A stretch of 50,218 nt of DNA from Ruminococcaceae bacterium UBA1405 (GTDB lineage Bacteria > Bacillota > Clostridia > Oscillospirales > Ruminococcaceae): the NCBI GenBank assembly GCA_002305685.1, contig DBQB01000016.1:108786-159003 (forward strand), given 5' to 3'. The notes below the pieces were generated by a model. The model worked only from the letters and a program-made list of their open reading frames with translations. It did no database searches and was not told the origin of the DNA. Position numbers and translations under genes: made by a program. Numbering within the stretch: the stretch's first letter is position 1; each line of letters opens with the position of its first letter. Positions 32,729 to 41,810 of this stretch are shown in pieces.

Positions 32729-34525
32729 TTACTTTTGACCAGTACTAGAAATATATCTGTCATATCCTGATTGGATCACTCCAATATATTCCTGCATACC
32801 CAAAGCATTCAACTCGTTGAGAAATGCATCCCAGTCATTATCAAGACTTAGGTCTCCAGTAATAAAGCGGGCAATACTTTCCTGGATATAGGGATTGATC
32901 GTCGCCTTATACGAACTAATCTGTTCGTTTTCCTCAGTGATATAGTAAAAGTTTGGAATTACATTTTTCATTGGTACTTTATACGGCTCCATCATTTCTG
33001 TTGCACGATACAAAACAATCTCATGACCCGCACCGTTTGGTGCTTTGGGATCCTGTTCTTGCGCTGTATCCATTATAGTGGCAGATACACTTGGGAACCC
33101 AGGAAGATTCATATTTCCAAAATAAGGACTATCCTCTGGAACTGTCAAGGATGTAATGGCTGCCGGTTTACCATTAAGAGCCAATTCGCCATCTACTGCC
33201 CAACGCCACGCTACATTTTCTTCACCTTTATTGATTACCAGGTTGAATTCATCTGTATACATAGCATCAATCAGTCTAAAAGCAACTTCTGGATGTTCAG
33301 AAGAAGTTGGAATCAAACCTGACGGAAACACGTCTGCACTAGAATGAGGTTGCGGAGTCAGTTGCACACCTTGAGGCCCTTTAAGAGGAGGCACAGCCTC
33401 ATATTCCATCCAGCGATCAGACTTTGTCATTGATGCCACTAGATAACCACAATGCTGTGCGGGCAAGGCTCCAATACGCGCCACATCACTGGATTCATTG
33501 AGAGCTGTTTGTGTCGCACGATCCTGCGTAAAAGAATCTGGATATAGCAATCCTTCATTATACAAACGATTCAGATATCTAAGACCTTCCCGATACTGAG
33601 AATCCATCACTGAAGCTTCAATCTTTCCTTCATCGTTTACTCTCATATAGGGCGTGGTATTATTGGGATTGGGATCGTTGTACGTAAAAGCATTCATCAA
33701 AAATCCATCAATCTGCACATTTGCTCCAGAAGTACAGGTGGATAACGGTATTTCATCGTTTGGATCTCCGTTTCCATTAGCATCCTGTTCCTTGAAAGCC
33801 TTTAGCACATTGTAAAATTCTTCAGTTGTAGTGGGCATCTCCAATCCCAGTCGATCCAACCACGTGGTATTTAACCACATTTTATACGACGCGGTACCAT
33901 GATAAGTTCCGGGACGCTCAGCAGTGTGCACCGTCTGAAATGAATAAATCTTTCCATCTGGAGTTGTCATAGCCTCATAATAGGCCGGATCGCTTTCGTA
34001 TAACTCTTTCACATACTTACTAGAATGATCAATATATTCATTAAGAGGGGTCAACATCCCTTGAGATGCATATTTAAATTCTTCCACTTTTGTTAAACGG
34101 GCGGCAGCGTTGTTCCCGGGTATAATAAGATCCATTTTTTCTCCGCTGGCCATCATAAGATTCAATTTTTCTTTATACTGATCTGCCGGCGAAACCAGCC
34201 ATTCGAAAGATACACCAGTACGCTCCGCAATATACTGCGCTGCATAGTTTTCCGAAAGATCATTGGTAGTAGAGTAGACTACTTTTAGAGTAACAGGAGA
34301 TTTCACTATTGGCAGTTCTCCAGGAGCATTGAGATTTGGATCAGACTGGAAAACACCCACATCACTTTGACCGCCCGCATCTAACTCTGAGGAAGTTTCT
34401 GTACTGCTACTGGAAGAATTCTCAGTAGCAGTGGTTGAGGATGCACCAGAGTTACATGCGCTAAATAACAATCCCAGGACAAGCAGCGTCGCAATTGTTT
34501 TAGCAGATACTTTCGGGGTCAACAT
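32729..34525 (-). CDS. Sugar ABC transporter substrate-binding lipoprotein (LplA-like)
   Basis: A 598-aa lipoprotein: signal with lipobox FSAC (Cys24), a Ser/Thr-rich linker (about 27-60) and a large family-1-type solute-binding fold with APGELPIVKSPVTLKVVYST, KEQDANGNGDPNDEIPLST (a calcium-loop-like stretch), and the conserved YKMWLNTTWLDRLGLEMPTT. It should capture oligosaccharides and pass them to the two permeases encoded upstream. No ATPase gene is in the operon; such systems usually share a distant MsmK-type ATPase. AAGGAGG precedes the ATG. A paralogue lies at 47755. The gene looks more AT-rich than the enzyme genes that follow. Confidence 0.93.
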   Translation of the reverse strand: MLTPKVSAKTIATLLVLGLLFSACNSGASSTTATENSSSSSTETSSELDAGGQSDVGVFQSDPNLNAPGELPIVKSPVTLKVVYSTTNDLSENYAAQYIAERTGVSFEWLVSPADQYKEKLNLMMASGEKMDLIIPGNNAAARLTKVEEFKYASQGMLTPLNEYIDHSSKYVKELYESDPAYYEAMTTPDGKIYSFQTVHTAERPGTYHGTASYKMWLNTTWLDRLGLEMPTTTEEFYNVLKAFKEQDANGNGDPNDEIPLSTCTSGANVQIDGFLMNAFTYNDPNPNNTTPYMRVNDEGKIEASVMDSQYREGLRYLNRLYNEGLLYPDSFTQDRATQTALNESSDVARIGALPAQHCGYLVASMTKSDRWMEYEAVPPLKGPQGVQLTPQPHSSADVFPSGLIPTSSEHPEVAFRLIDAMYTDEFNLVINKGEENVAWRWAVDGELALNGKPAAITSLTVPEDSPYFGNMNLPGFPSVSATIMDTAQEQDPKAPNGAGHEIVLYRATEMMEPYKVPMKNVIPNFYYITEENEQISSYKATINPYIQESIARFITGDLSLDNDWDAFLNELNALGMQEYIGVIQSGYDRYISSTGQK

Positions 34526-34566
34526 AGTATTCCTCCTTTTTCAACAACTGTAAATTTATACAAGGG

Positions 34567-35484
34567 TTATCCCTTGAGCGAACCAATCATAACGCCTTTT
34601 ACAAAATGTTTTTGTACAAAAGGGTATATTAGTAAAATTGGGATACTAGTAAATACAATAATTGCATATTTTAGTACTTCCTGAAACAATGCTGCATCTT
34701 GTGCGGCAGCAATAGATTCGGTAAGCCCGTTAGAATCCATTAATGCACGAGTGTTAGCGATAAAATTGCGTAACACTACCTGTAGATTAAATAATTCTGG
34801 TTTGGTAATGTATAGAAAACAGCTAAAAAAAGCATTCCAATGTCCTACTGCATAGAATAATGTTAATACCGCAATTATTGGAGCAGAAAGTGGTAACACT
34901 ACTGAAAATATCAGTCTATAGTCGCTCGCACCATCAATTTCCGCTGCTTCCGTTAATTCCTGAGGGATAGTATTCATGAAAAAGGTACGAGCAATTATCA
35001 TATTGCTAACTGACATTGCACCAGGAATAATCATTACCCATCGACTGTTCAAAAGGCCCAAAGACTTTATAAGCAGATAAGTCGGCATCATACCACCAGA
35101 GAAAAGCATTGTAAAAGAGAAAAAGAACATCAGTGGTTTTTTAAATAACAGTTCTCTTCGAGAAAGAGGGTAGGCACAGCTTAACGTTACTATCAAATTT
35201 AAAATAGTACCAAATACAGTATAAAAGATGGTATTGAAAAAGCCGGTCATGATGGTTTTTTCTTCTAACAAGGACTGATATGCTGTCAAACTAAACCCTT
35301 TAGGAGTCAGAAATACCCTTCCGCCTCCCACCGCAGCCGGTTCACTCAAAGAACAGCTTATAACATTTAGCAGCGGAATAAGCACGATAATCAACAAAAA
35401 TAACAGTAACATCCAATCCAACACAACAAACAATCGATCACTGAAAGTTTCCTGGATCACTTTACGTTTTCTTGTCCTTGCCAT
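34567..35484 (-). CDS. Sugar ABC transporter permease (YtcP-like)
   Basis: A 305-aa inner-membrane permease with about six helices and the cytoplasmic coupling loop EAAEIDGASDYRLIFSVVLP (EAA motif). It matches the YtcP/LplC group of carbohydrate permeases, and ends in FVQKHFVKGVMIGSLKG, the usual family end. AAGAAGGGG precedes the ATG. It lies 17 bp after the LplB-like permease gene and 41 bp before the binding protein, so the three are one transport unit. A close paralogue with a frameshift lies at 49318-50194. Confidence 0.94.
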   Translation of the reverse strand: MARTRKRKVIQETFSDRLFVVLDWMLLLFLLIIVLIPLLNVISCSLSEPAAVGGGRVFLTPKGFSLTAYQSLLEEKTIMTGFFNTIFYTVFGTILNLIVTLSCAYPLSRRELLFKKPLMFFFSFTMLFSGGMMPTYLLIKSLGLLNSRWVMIIPGAMSVSNMIIARTFFMNTIPQELTEAAEIDGASDYRLIFSVVLPLSAPIIAVLTLFYAVGHWNAFFSCFLYITKPELFNLQVVLRNFIANTRALMDSNGLTESIAAAQDAALFQEVLKYAIIVFTSIPILLIYPFVQKHFVKGVMIGSLKG

Positions 35485-35501
35485 TTCTTAACCCCTTCTT
35501 T

Positions 35502-36452
35502 CTACCATAAACTTGTTTCTGATACCCGACGCGATATTCCGTTTACAATACACATCAATATTAAAGAAACTACCGATTGGAATAATCCCACTGCAGTGGA
35601 AAAGCTATACTCCATATTAACCATACCCAATCGGTACACATAAGTAGATATTACATCAGAACTTCTCATATTAAGAGAGTTTTGTAACAAAAATACTTTT
35701 TCAAATCCAACACTTAAAATGCTACCAGAACGCATAATCAGCATAATAACCGCTGTAGGCATAATCCCTGGAACATCAACATTCCAAATACGTTGCCAAA
35801 TATTTGCTCCGTCTACTTTTGCAGCCTCATGCAGTTCAGGACTTATTCCTGCAAGGGCAGCAATATAAATAATAGAGTTATATCCCACATTTTGCCATAC
35901 ACCTGACCATACATATAAATGCTTGAATAGTTCCGGTTTACCCAAAAACTGAATTCTGTCAAAACCAATGGTTGCTAAAAAATTATTAGCCATACCATTG
36001 AGTGATAAGACTTGTTGCAAAATGCCACAGATAACCACCGTTGAAAGAAAATGCGGCATATAGGAAACCATTTGGACAGTCTTTTTCAGTGGAATACAAC
36101 GCATTTCATTAAGTGCAATTGCCAGGATGATAGGAGGAATAAAACTAGCAAATAACGAGTAGACACTAATGCCAAGTGTATTTCCCAACAATCGTCCAAA
36201 CTGGGACGAAGCAAAAAACATCTTGAACCACTTATCGCCTACCCATGGACTATTCCATATACCATCACTGAAATTATATTGTTTAAACGCTATCTGAATA
36301 CCATACATGGGAAGATAACTAAAGACAAAAACATAGAGAATAGGAATAATAAGCAAAGTATATAGCTGCCAATGATTCAAAAAACCATGGATCTTCTTTC
36401 TTCGCATTTGGTTTGTGGATACTTTTAACCCATTGTATATCGGCGATTGCAT
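35502..36452 (-). CDS. Sugar ABC transporter permease (LplB-like)
   Basis: A 316-aa permease with about six membrane helices and the coupling motif HEAAKVDGANIWQRIWNVDVP. It matches LplB/YteP-type permeases for complex oligosaccharides. The ATG at 36452 is chosen because GAAGGAG stands 10 nt before it; an in-frame ATG at 36473 has no ribosome-binding site. First gene of the minus-strand glycan operon and divergent from the AraC-type regulator. Confidence 0.92.
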   Translation of the reverse strand: MQSPIYNGLKVSTNQMRRKKIHGFLNHWQLYTLLIIPILYVFVFSYLPMYGIQIAFKQYNFSDGIWNSPWVGDKWFKMFFASSQFGRLLGNTLGISVYSLFASFIPPIILAIALNEMRCIPLKKTVQMVSYMPHFLSTVVICGILQQVLSLNGMANNFLATIGFDRIQFLGKPELFKHLYVWSGVWQNVGYNSIIYIAALAGISPELHEAAKVDGANIWQRIWNVDVPGIMPTAVIMLIMRSGSILSVGFEKVFLLQNSLNMRSSDVISTYVYRLGMVNMEYSFSTAVGLFQSVVSLILMCIVNGISRRVSETSLW

Positions 36453-36555
36453 TCGTAAAAACACTCCTTCCATGATGAATCAGAACTGCATAAGTGTATT
36501 CAGAACCTCTGTTTTTTCTCCATCAACTATGCAACCTGCTTCTTTTTACACTTAA

Positions 36556-36584
36556 AATCTAACCAAAAATATGCATAATATCAA
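36556..36584 (-). promoter_or_regulatory. Candidate promoter of the glycan-transport operon
   Basis: TTGATA (36579-36584) and TAGATT (36556-36561) on the minus strand are 17 bp apart, about 105 bp before the permease start. The boxes are weak, as expected for a gene that needs the AraC-type activator. Confidence 0.45.
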
Positions 36585-36647
36585 TAAACAATATGTTTTT
36601 TAGAATACAGAATGTTCATATGATTCTTTCGATGCCTATGCAAAATG

Positions 36648-36676
36648 TTTACAATATGATAAAATACATCTATACT
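36648..36676 (+). promoter_or_regulatory. Promoter of the AraC-type regulator
   Basis: TTTACA (36648-36653) and TATACT (36671-36676) are 17 bp apart on the plus strand, about 35 bp before the start codon. Confidence 0.7.
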
Positions 36677-36710
36677 TCACAAATTTATAAATCAGGAAAA
36701 GAGGAAAGGT

Positions 36711-39056
36711 ATGAAAAATAACCCAAAAATACAGTTTCACCTTCCGAAATTACATCTAAGAAGTCTAAAATGTCAATGGATTTTTTCTTGTATCAGTCTT
36801 TCCTTTATTCCTTTAGTAATTGGAGCCATAATATTTTTTAGTAATATTTATAATTTTCGTGAACAGATGATATGCAACAACGAAACACTTTTAGCGCAAA
36901 TACAAGAAATGACCGATCTGGGATTTCGAGACATCAAAACAATTGTTGAAGATATGTCAGAAGATCCTTTAATCCCAATTTTTTACGGATCAACAAAAAG
37001 CGATAACCTACTTTCTCCTAAAATACAACTTAAAAATAAATTAGCGCAATATTGTATTTATAGTTCATATATTAGTGAAATCTACCTTTATTTTCCGGAA
37101 AGGAATGAATTCATTACAGATAGAACCGTTGCCGATCCAGAGGTCCTCTATTACATGAATTACAAAAATCAACAAATGAGCTTTTTACAATGGCTTTCTA
37201 TAATGAAACAGCCACATAATGGTGAAGTTATACTGCTGCCTGCTGTAAAGAACAAATCATTGATTGCCTATATAAAAACCATTCCATCATTCGCCAATCA
37301 TGTAAATGCAACAATTGTTGTTATTTTGGACACGCAAACCATTGCTACCATGGCTGAAAAAGTAAGCGGAGTACAGTCTTGTGAGTTTAACATTCTCTAT
37401 CATGAATATCTAGTACTACCACCCGACCAGCTATTGATTCAAAACCTAAACCTAATACAAAAAAATCTCAAACAATCCATCCTCCCTCGCCCAATTCGTA
37501 TCTCAGGGATGAACGGTTCATCTATATCTTTGCTTCCTTCAGAGGTTATGGACTTTACATATCTTCTAGCTACACCTGCATCTGCTTATCAAACACCAAT
37601 TTTGAAAGTCAATGTATTATTTTTTATTGGTTTTTTAGCAGTTATTGCTGGTAGCATAGGTTTTACGATTCATTTCGTCAAAAAAAACTATAGTCCTATC
37701 CGAGAAATTTTACAGTTGTTAAACAAAAATTCTGATCGCTCTGCTCCTTCATTAAGTTATAATGAATATAGCGTTATCAAAAAAGCGCTAAATGATTCTT
37801 ATACCGCTAGGAATAACATGCGTCATTTACTTTTATTACAAAATAAACGTCTGTTGGATAACAGCTTAACCATGCTTTTACATCACTTTCCTCTTTCAGA
37901 GAATAATCTGCAGCAACTGAAAGAAGTTTTACCATATGATTTTTTTAATTTGATCATCATTTATCAAGATGCTGGCACAGAAGAAGAAACAGCATTGATG
38001 ACAAGTGAGCAGCAACAGCAGCTTATTGCCTGGTTACAAAGAGAAAACGGATTTCTTGCTTCTTATTCTATTTTTTCTTGGCCACTTTGTATTGAGGGAC
38101 ATCCTATGGTACTTTTCGGATTAAGTCATTCTCAAAAAGAACAGTGGGAGATACTATTCGAAGGTTTTTCATCTGACATCTTAGCTCTTGCAAAAATCCG
38201 ATGCAGACTTTTTCCCAAACCAATTCTATGTCACGTCTCTTCATTTTGCACAGATTTGATACAACTCCCTGAAATCTGGGAAGAAGCTTTTTATAGAGTA
38301 CGTTATCGAATATTGTTTGGAATAGATTACGCGATTATTTGCAATAAAACGCTTTCTACAACTCAAAACAATGGTTATTACTATCCCGAGCAACAAGAAT
38401 CTAAGCTGCTCAATCTCATTTATAGTGGTAATAAAGAGGAGGCAGCAGCACTATTAGAAACACTATGGAGAATTAACCTGGAAAGCGATCAAACCGGTTG
38501 TGGATATGCGGTCTGTTTGATATATGACGTTATGGGAACTTTATTGCGTGCTTGTAGTATGATTAGCCCTTTGTCATCCATCGATATAGAAATTCATGAA
38601 ATATTTAAAAAATTAAACTCTGAACGAAAACCCAGCACAATGTATCGTTATTTGTCTGCATTTCTTGGAGAAGTTTGCCAAATATATTGTTGTGAACATT
38701 CCCGTTCTACAGATAAACTTAAAGAGGAAATCCTTCACTATATAGAAGAAAACTACTCCAATCCCTCCCTAAGCGTAGAATTGATTGGAGATGTTTTTGG
38801 AAAATCACGAGCATATCTATTTTCATTATTTAAAGAAGACACCGGTTATTCCATGCTTTACCATATCAATCGTCTGCGAATTGATAAGGCAAAAGAGCTC
38901 CTAACGATTACCAAACACAGCAAATCAATTCAAGATATTGCTACAATCGTTGGCTTTAATTCATCCATCAATTTCACCCGAGCCTTCAAAAAATACGAGG
39001 GCATAACCCCAAGCAAATATCGAGAAATACATCTAGCGCACCTTGATGACAGATAA
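36711..39056 (+). CDS. Membrane-bound AraC-type regulator (YesM/YesN-like fusion)
   Basis: A 781-aa one-component sensor-regulator. A transmembrane helix (about 23-45), an extracellular sensor of about 250 residues, a second helix (about 302-325), a cytoplasmic region (about 330-660) and a C-terminal AraC DNA-binding domain (about 670-775) with both helix-turn-helix motifs (LSVELIGDVFGKSRAYLFSLF and IQDIATIVGFNSSINFTRAF). Such proteins sense extracellular sugars, often through a binding protein, and activate the divergent transporter operon. GAGGAAAGG precedes the ATG. The gene is strikingly AT-rich, with runs of A and T and codons like TTA and ATA, unlike the flanking GC-richer genes, which suggests a different origin. 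Confidence 0.9.
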   Translation: MKNNPKIQFHLPKLHLRSLKCQWIFSCISLSFIPLVIGAIIFFSNIYNFREQMICNNETLLAQIQEMTDLGFRDIKTIVEDMSEDPLIPIFYGSTKSDNLLSPKIQLKNKLAQYCIYSSYISEIYLYFPERNEFITDRTVADPEVLYYMNYKNQQMSFLQWLSIMKQPHNGEVILLPAVKNKSLIAYIKTIPSFANHVNATIVVILDTQTIATMAEKVSGVQSCEFNILYHEYLVLPPDQLLIQNLNLIQKNLKQSILPRPIRISGMNGSSISLLPSEVMDFTYLLATPASAYQTPILKVNVLFFIGFLAVIAGSIGFTIHFVKKNYSPIREILQLLNKNSDRSAPSLSYNEYSVIKKALNDSYTARNNMRHLLLLQNKRLLDNSLTMLLHHFPLSENNLQQLKEVLPYDFFNLIIIYQDAGTEEETALMTSEQQQQLIAWLQRENGFLASYSIFSWPLCIEGHPMVLFGLSHSQKEQWEILFEGFSSDILALAKIRCRLFPKPILCHVSSFCTDLIQLPEIWEEAFYRVRYRILFGIDYAIICNKTLSTTQNNGYYYPEQQESKLLNLIYSGNKEEAAALLETLWRINLESDQTGCGYAVCLIYDVMGTLLRACSMISPLSSIDIEIHEIFKKLNSERKPSTMYRYLSAFLGEVCQIYCCEHSRSTDKLKEEILHYIEENYSNPSLSVELIGDVFGKSRAYLFSLFKEDTGYSMLYHINRLRIDKAKELLTITKHSKSIQDIATIVGFNSSINFTRAFKKYEGITPSKYREIHLAHLDDR

Positions 39057-39084
39057 AGCACACTGTCTCTCACACAAAACAAAA

Positions 39085-39131
39085 ACGGCAGTAGGGCAAC
39101 AAACCATATCGATTTGCCGCCCTACTGCCGT
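39085..39131. terminator. Bidirectional terminator (regulator / small secreted protein)
   Basis: A perfect 13-bp stem (39085-39097 with 39119-39131) with 21-nt loop lies between the convergent genes; AAAA stands before it, giving a U-run on the minus strand. Confidence 0.7.
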
Positions 39132-39237
39132 ACGATATAGAAAAGCGATCGAAGATCCTTTTCTGCCATCTGCTGATAACTTTTCTACCCATCAATAATC
39201 CGATGCCATTGATATGGGATATGGCATCCACCATATG

Positions 39238-39696
39238 TTATTCTTCATATACAACCATTTGGGTAACGCCATCATCATTCAGATAAACCTTTTGGCTATT
39301 GCTGACCACAGGAATCCCTTTTTCTGTTCTATCCAGGGTGTAGAAATCTATACACCAGATTCCTGCTTGGATATCACGATAATGACTGGTAGCGTTGTAC
39401 GCGACTGTGACTTCCGTTTTAGCCCGCTCTTCCGCCTCAATTTGATCGCTTATTGGCTGGGATTTTGTGTTCATAAAACCATCCAAAATCATGTTTACAC
39501 CCGCGTCTTGATACCATGCAACATCTTTCTCGTAACTGAAAGACGCCATCGACATTCCACCATCAGAGATAAAACTGGACTTCTCTTTTTTCCAGACATC
39601 TCTTAGGCTCTCCCATCCCCAAAACAAATTAAAGCTTACAGCAATAGCAATCGCTAAAATAAAGCATAACAGAATCTTATTTCTACGCTTGCTCAT
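39238..39696 (-). CDS. Small exported protein of unknown function
   Basis: A 152-aa protein with a basic start (MSKRRNK) and a hydrophobic helix (about 8-28) that is a signal anchor or an uncleaved signal peptide, followed by a soluble domain with aromatic-rich strands (IQAGIWCIDFYTLDRTEKG near the end). No family is recognised. AGGAGG precedes the ATG at 39696 at the right distance; the frame is open further upstream without such a site. It lies 115 bp downstream of the MFS transporter gene on the same strand and ends before a shared terminator. Confidence 0.7.
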   Translation of the reverse strand: MSKRRNKILLCFILAIAIAVSFNLFWGWESLRDVWKKEKSSFISDGGMSMASFSYEKDVAWYQDAGVNMILDGFMNTKSQPISDQIEAEERAKTEVTVAYNATSHYRDIQAGIWCIDFYTLDRTEKGIPVVSNSQKVYLNDDGVTQMVVYEE

Positions 39697-39811
39697 GATG
39701 TATCCTCCTGCACTTTTCAGTAGCAATCTGTCGGCCAGCAAAAATCACTTTGAGTATTTTGTTTCACCTAATGCATCAAACCAAATTACTGAGGAATCGA
39801 TGGATTATCGC

Positions 39812-41047
39812 TCACAAATTGTTCTGCTGCGTCTGAGCCATCTTTCTGGCACGGATAACCTCCACGCCTCCGCTTTTGGCATAAATTCCCGCCATCACGG
39901 CTCCCAGCGCAAACGCCGCGCAGGCAAACACAAAGGATAGTTTCGGGCCGGCACTGTAGATAAAACCTGCCGTTAAAGAACCGACAATACCGCCCAGATT
40001 CTTGATCGCGTTGTAGAAAGCCATCACCATATTGCCCTGTCCCTTATCGGCTCCAGAGGCTACAACATTCTGTACCACCGGTACCGTAACGGCGTTGAAA
40101 GCAAAGAACACCACATTAATTACCATAAAGGTCATTACATCTTTAGCGAGGATAACCCCCAGAATCGAAACAGCACAGCACAGCATCACCGGAACAGCAG
40201 ATTTTTTGCTGTTGGTTTTGCGGATAATCCAGCGGCAGATGGTCATATTGGCCACCAGGGAGATCAGACCGACCGCTGCCTTGATCAAGCCGTTGTAGGA
40301 GGAGGTAAATCCAAATTGATCCTTGATATAATAGTTAAAACACTGTTCATAGGCGGTGTAGCCCAAATTGGAAAGGGCAACCACCGAATAGGCCACTGCA
40401 AACATTACGGTCATAAACTTGCGGCTATCCACAAAAGCAATAAAGGGATTTGCCTCCCGCACCAGCTGAGAGGTAGAAAGCTGAGAAAGAGTATAAATAT
40501 TATCTTTTTTGGTGATCAAAAAGAAAAGAATGCCACATACCATCAGTGTGCCAGCCTGAGCCATAAAGGAAAGCAAAACAGAAATCTCGCCAAGCAAGCC
40601 TCCGATCATATAGCCAAATGCGCTACACACACTCTGAATGGTAGCGCTGATCATCAGATTAGAACCCCGCTCAGCTTCTGAGGAAGAATTGACAATATAA
40701 GTCAGAAAACTAACGTATGCGCCTCCGGTAAAGATACCGGCAAACACCCGGGCCAGGATAATCATCAGCTCGGTGGTAGCCAGTCCAAACATAACCTGAC
40801 CGATCCCATAACCAAAACAGCAGATCAGTAACGTGTTGCGGCTGGAAATATAGGTATTGATTTTTCCCCAAAAAGGAGACATCAAAAAGTTGGCAATCAT
40901 CATAGACGCAAGCGCTACACCAAACATATAGTCATGTAGGTTTAAATCTTTGATGACGGTTGGGGTAACCGGGTGAGCAAAACTGGCCGCCATATTGAAT
41001 AGGCACATGACGACAAAGAAAGAAAGCATGGACGAACGATTCTTCAT
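39812..41047 (-). CDS. MFS transporter
   Basis: A 411-aa protein with 12 predicted membrane segments and the usual two-half design of the major facilitator superfamily; the loop 2-3 motif is degenerate (SPFWGKINTYISSRN in place of GxLaDrxGrkr). It looks like the drug/proton antiport-type group, but the substrate is unknown. The ATG at 41047 is chosen: AGGAAAGG lies upstream, and the extended frame to 41176 gives a non-membrane-like tail covering the promoter. Divergent from the PerR gene. Confidence 0.82.
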   Translation of the reverse strand: MKNRSSMLSFFVVMCLFNMAASFAHPVTPTVIKDLNLHDYMFGVALASMMIANFLMSPFWGKINTYISSRNTLLICCFGYGIGQVMFGLATTELMIILARVFAGIFTGGAYVSFLTYIVNSSSEAERGSNLMISATIQSVCSAFGYMIGGLLGEISVLLSFMAQAGTLMVCGILFFLITKKDNIYTLSQLSTSQLVREANPFIAFVDSRKFMTVMFAVAYSVVALSNLGYTAYEQCFNYYIKDQFGFTSSYNGLIKAAVGLISLVANMTICRWIIRKTNSKKSAVPVMLCCAVSILGVILAKDVMTFMVINVVFFAFNAVTVPVVQNVVASGADKGQGNMVMAFYNAIKNLGGIVGSLTAGFIYSAGPKLSFVFACAAFALGAVMAGIYAKSGGVEVIRARKMAQTQQNNL

Positions 41048-41147
41048 GGATTTTCTCAAGCCTTTCCTGAAACGCCGCTCCGGCGTTAAAATATACGTCG
41101 TCTCCCATATCCAAAATCCGTCTACAGGATAAACAACAAACAAGTTT

Positions 41148-41176
41148 ATTTTATTCCCATATTTGTGATTTTGCAA
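41148..41176 (-). promoter_or_regulatory. Promoter of the MFS gene
   Basis: TTGCAA (41171-41176) and TAAAAT (41148-41153) on the minus strand are 17 bp apart. The leader between it and the ATG can form a small AACGCC/GGCGTT hairpin. Confidence 0.6.
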
Positions 41177-41289
41177 CTATATTTTTCTAAGAAACGCCAA
41201 TTTTGCGTCCAATTCTGCCGATCGATTACAAAATATATCCCAAATTTCTAATCCGGCCATTGGAAAATGATTAACGCTTTTACAGCTCC

Positions 41290-41318
41290 TTGACAAATCA
41301 AAAGTAATCTGATATACT
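41290..41318 (+). promoter_or_regulatory. Promoter of the perR-rubrerythrin operon
   Basis: TTGACA (41290-41295) and TATACT (41313-41318) are 17 bp apart. The region just downstream (41320-41345) is AT-rich with partial symmetry around TTGATAATAAATCTTAA, but no clear PerR box could be defined. Confidence 0.75.
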
Positions 41319-41355
41319 ACTAATTGATAATAAATCTTAATAAGGATAGATTGGA

Positions 41356-41754
41356 ATGATCTACAGAAACACCATCCAAAAGCAGCTGGTTCTGGATACG
41401 GTGCGCCGTATGACAAATCATCCCACGGTAGAAGAAATCTACGAAAGGATTGTAATGGAGCACCCCAGCGTCAGCAAAGGAACTGTTTACCGCAATCTTA
41501 ATATTCTTGCACAGCAGGGAGAGATTTTACGAGTACAGTTTCCCAATGCCGCTGACCGGTATGATTTTAATACGCGGCAGCATTATCATATTCGTTGCAG
41601 ATATTGCGGAAAGGTCGACGACGTAGAGATGCCGTATCTCGAGCATCTTCAGGAACAGATTACCGATTGTCACGGTTTTCAGCCCCTTTCCCATCAGATC
41701 GTTTTTGAGGGAATATGCCCTGCATGCAACGGTACCGCATTGGACAAAATTTGA
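41356..41754 (+). CDS. perR: Fur-family peroxide regulator, PerR-like
   Basis: A 132-aa Fur-family repressor: winged helix with VSKGTVYRNLNILAQQGEI, then RYDFNTRQHYHIRC, which fits the regulatory metal site of PerR (Asp and His residues), and two CxxC pairs (CRYC and CPAC) for structural zinc. PerR with bound iron is oxidised at histidine by H2O2 and then releases its targets. The next gene, 56 bp downstream, is rubrerythrin. This regulator may also control the operon at 10994, which has a PerR-box-like site at its start. PerR versus Fur or Zur is judged from the Asp-containing motif and the neighbour, not proven. Confidence 0.88.
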   Translation: MIYRNTIQKQLVLDTVRRMTNHPTVEEIYERIVMEHPSVSKGTVYRNLNILAQQGEILRVQFPNAADRYDFNTRQHYHIRCRYCGKVDDVEMPYLEHLQEQITDCHGFQPLSHQIVFEGICPACNGTALDKI

Positions 41755-41810
41755 ATGTCATACATCTTTGTATGATCACACCAATTTTATTTCAAAAGGA
41801 GGTCTAACCC

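Noticed and set aside
41320..41345. PerR box upstream of perR
   Set aside because: The AT-rich stretch TTGATAATAAATCTTAA matches poorly when its halves are compared (about five of eight), so no operator was called.
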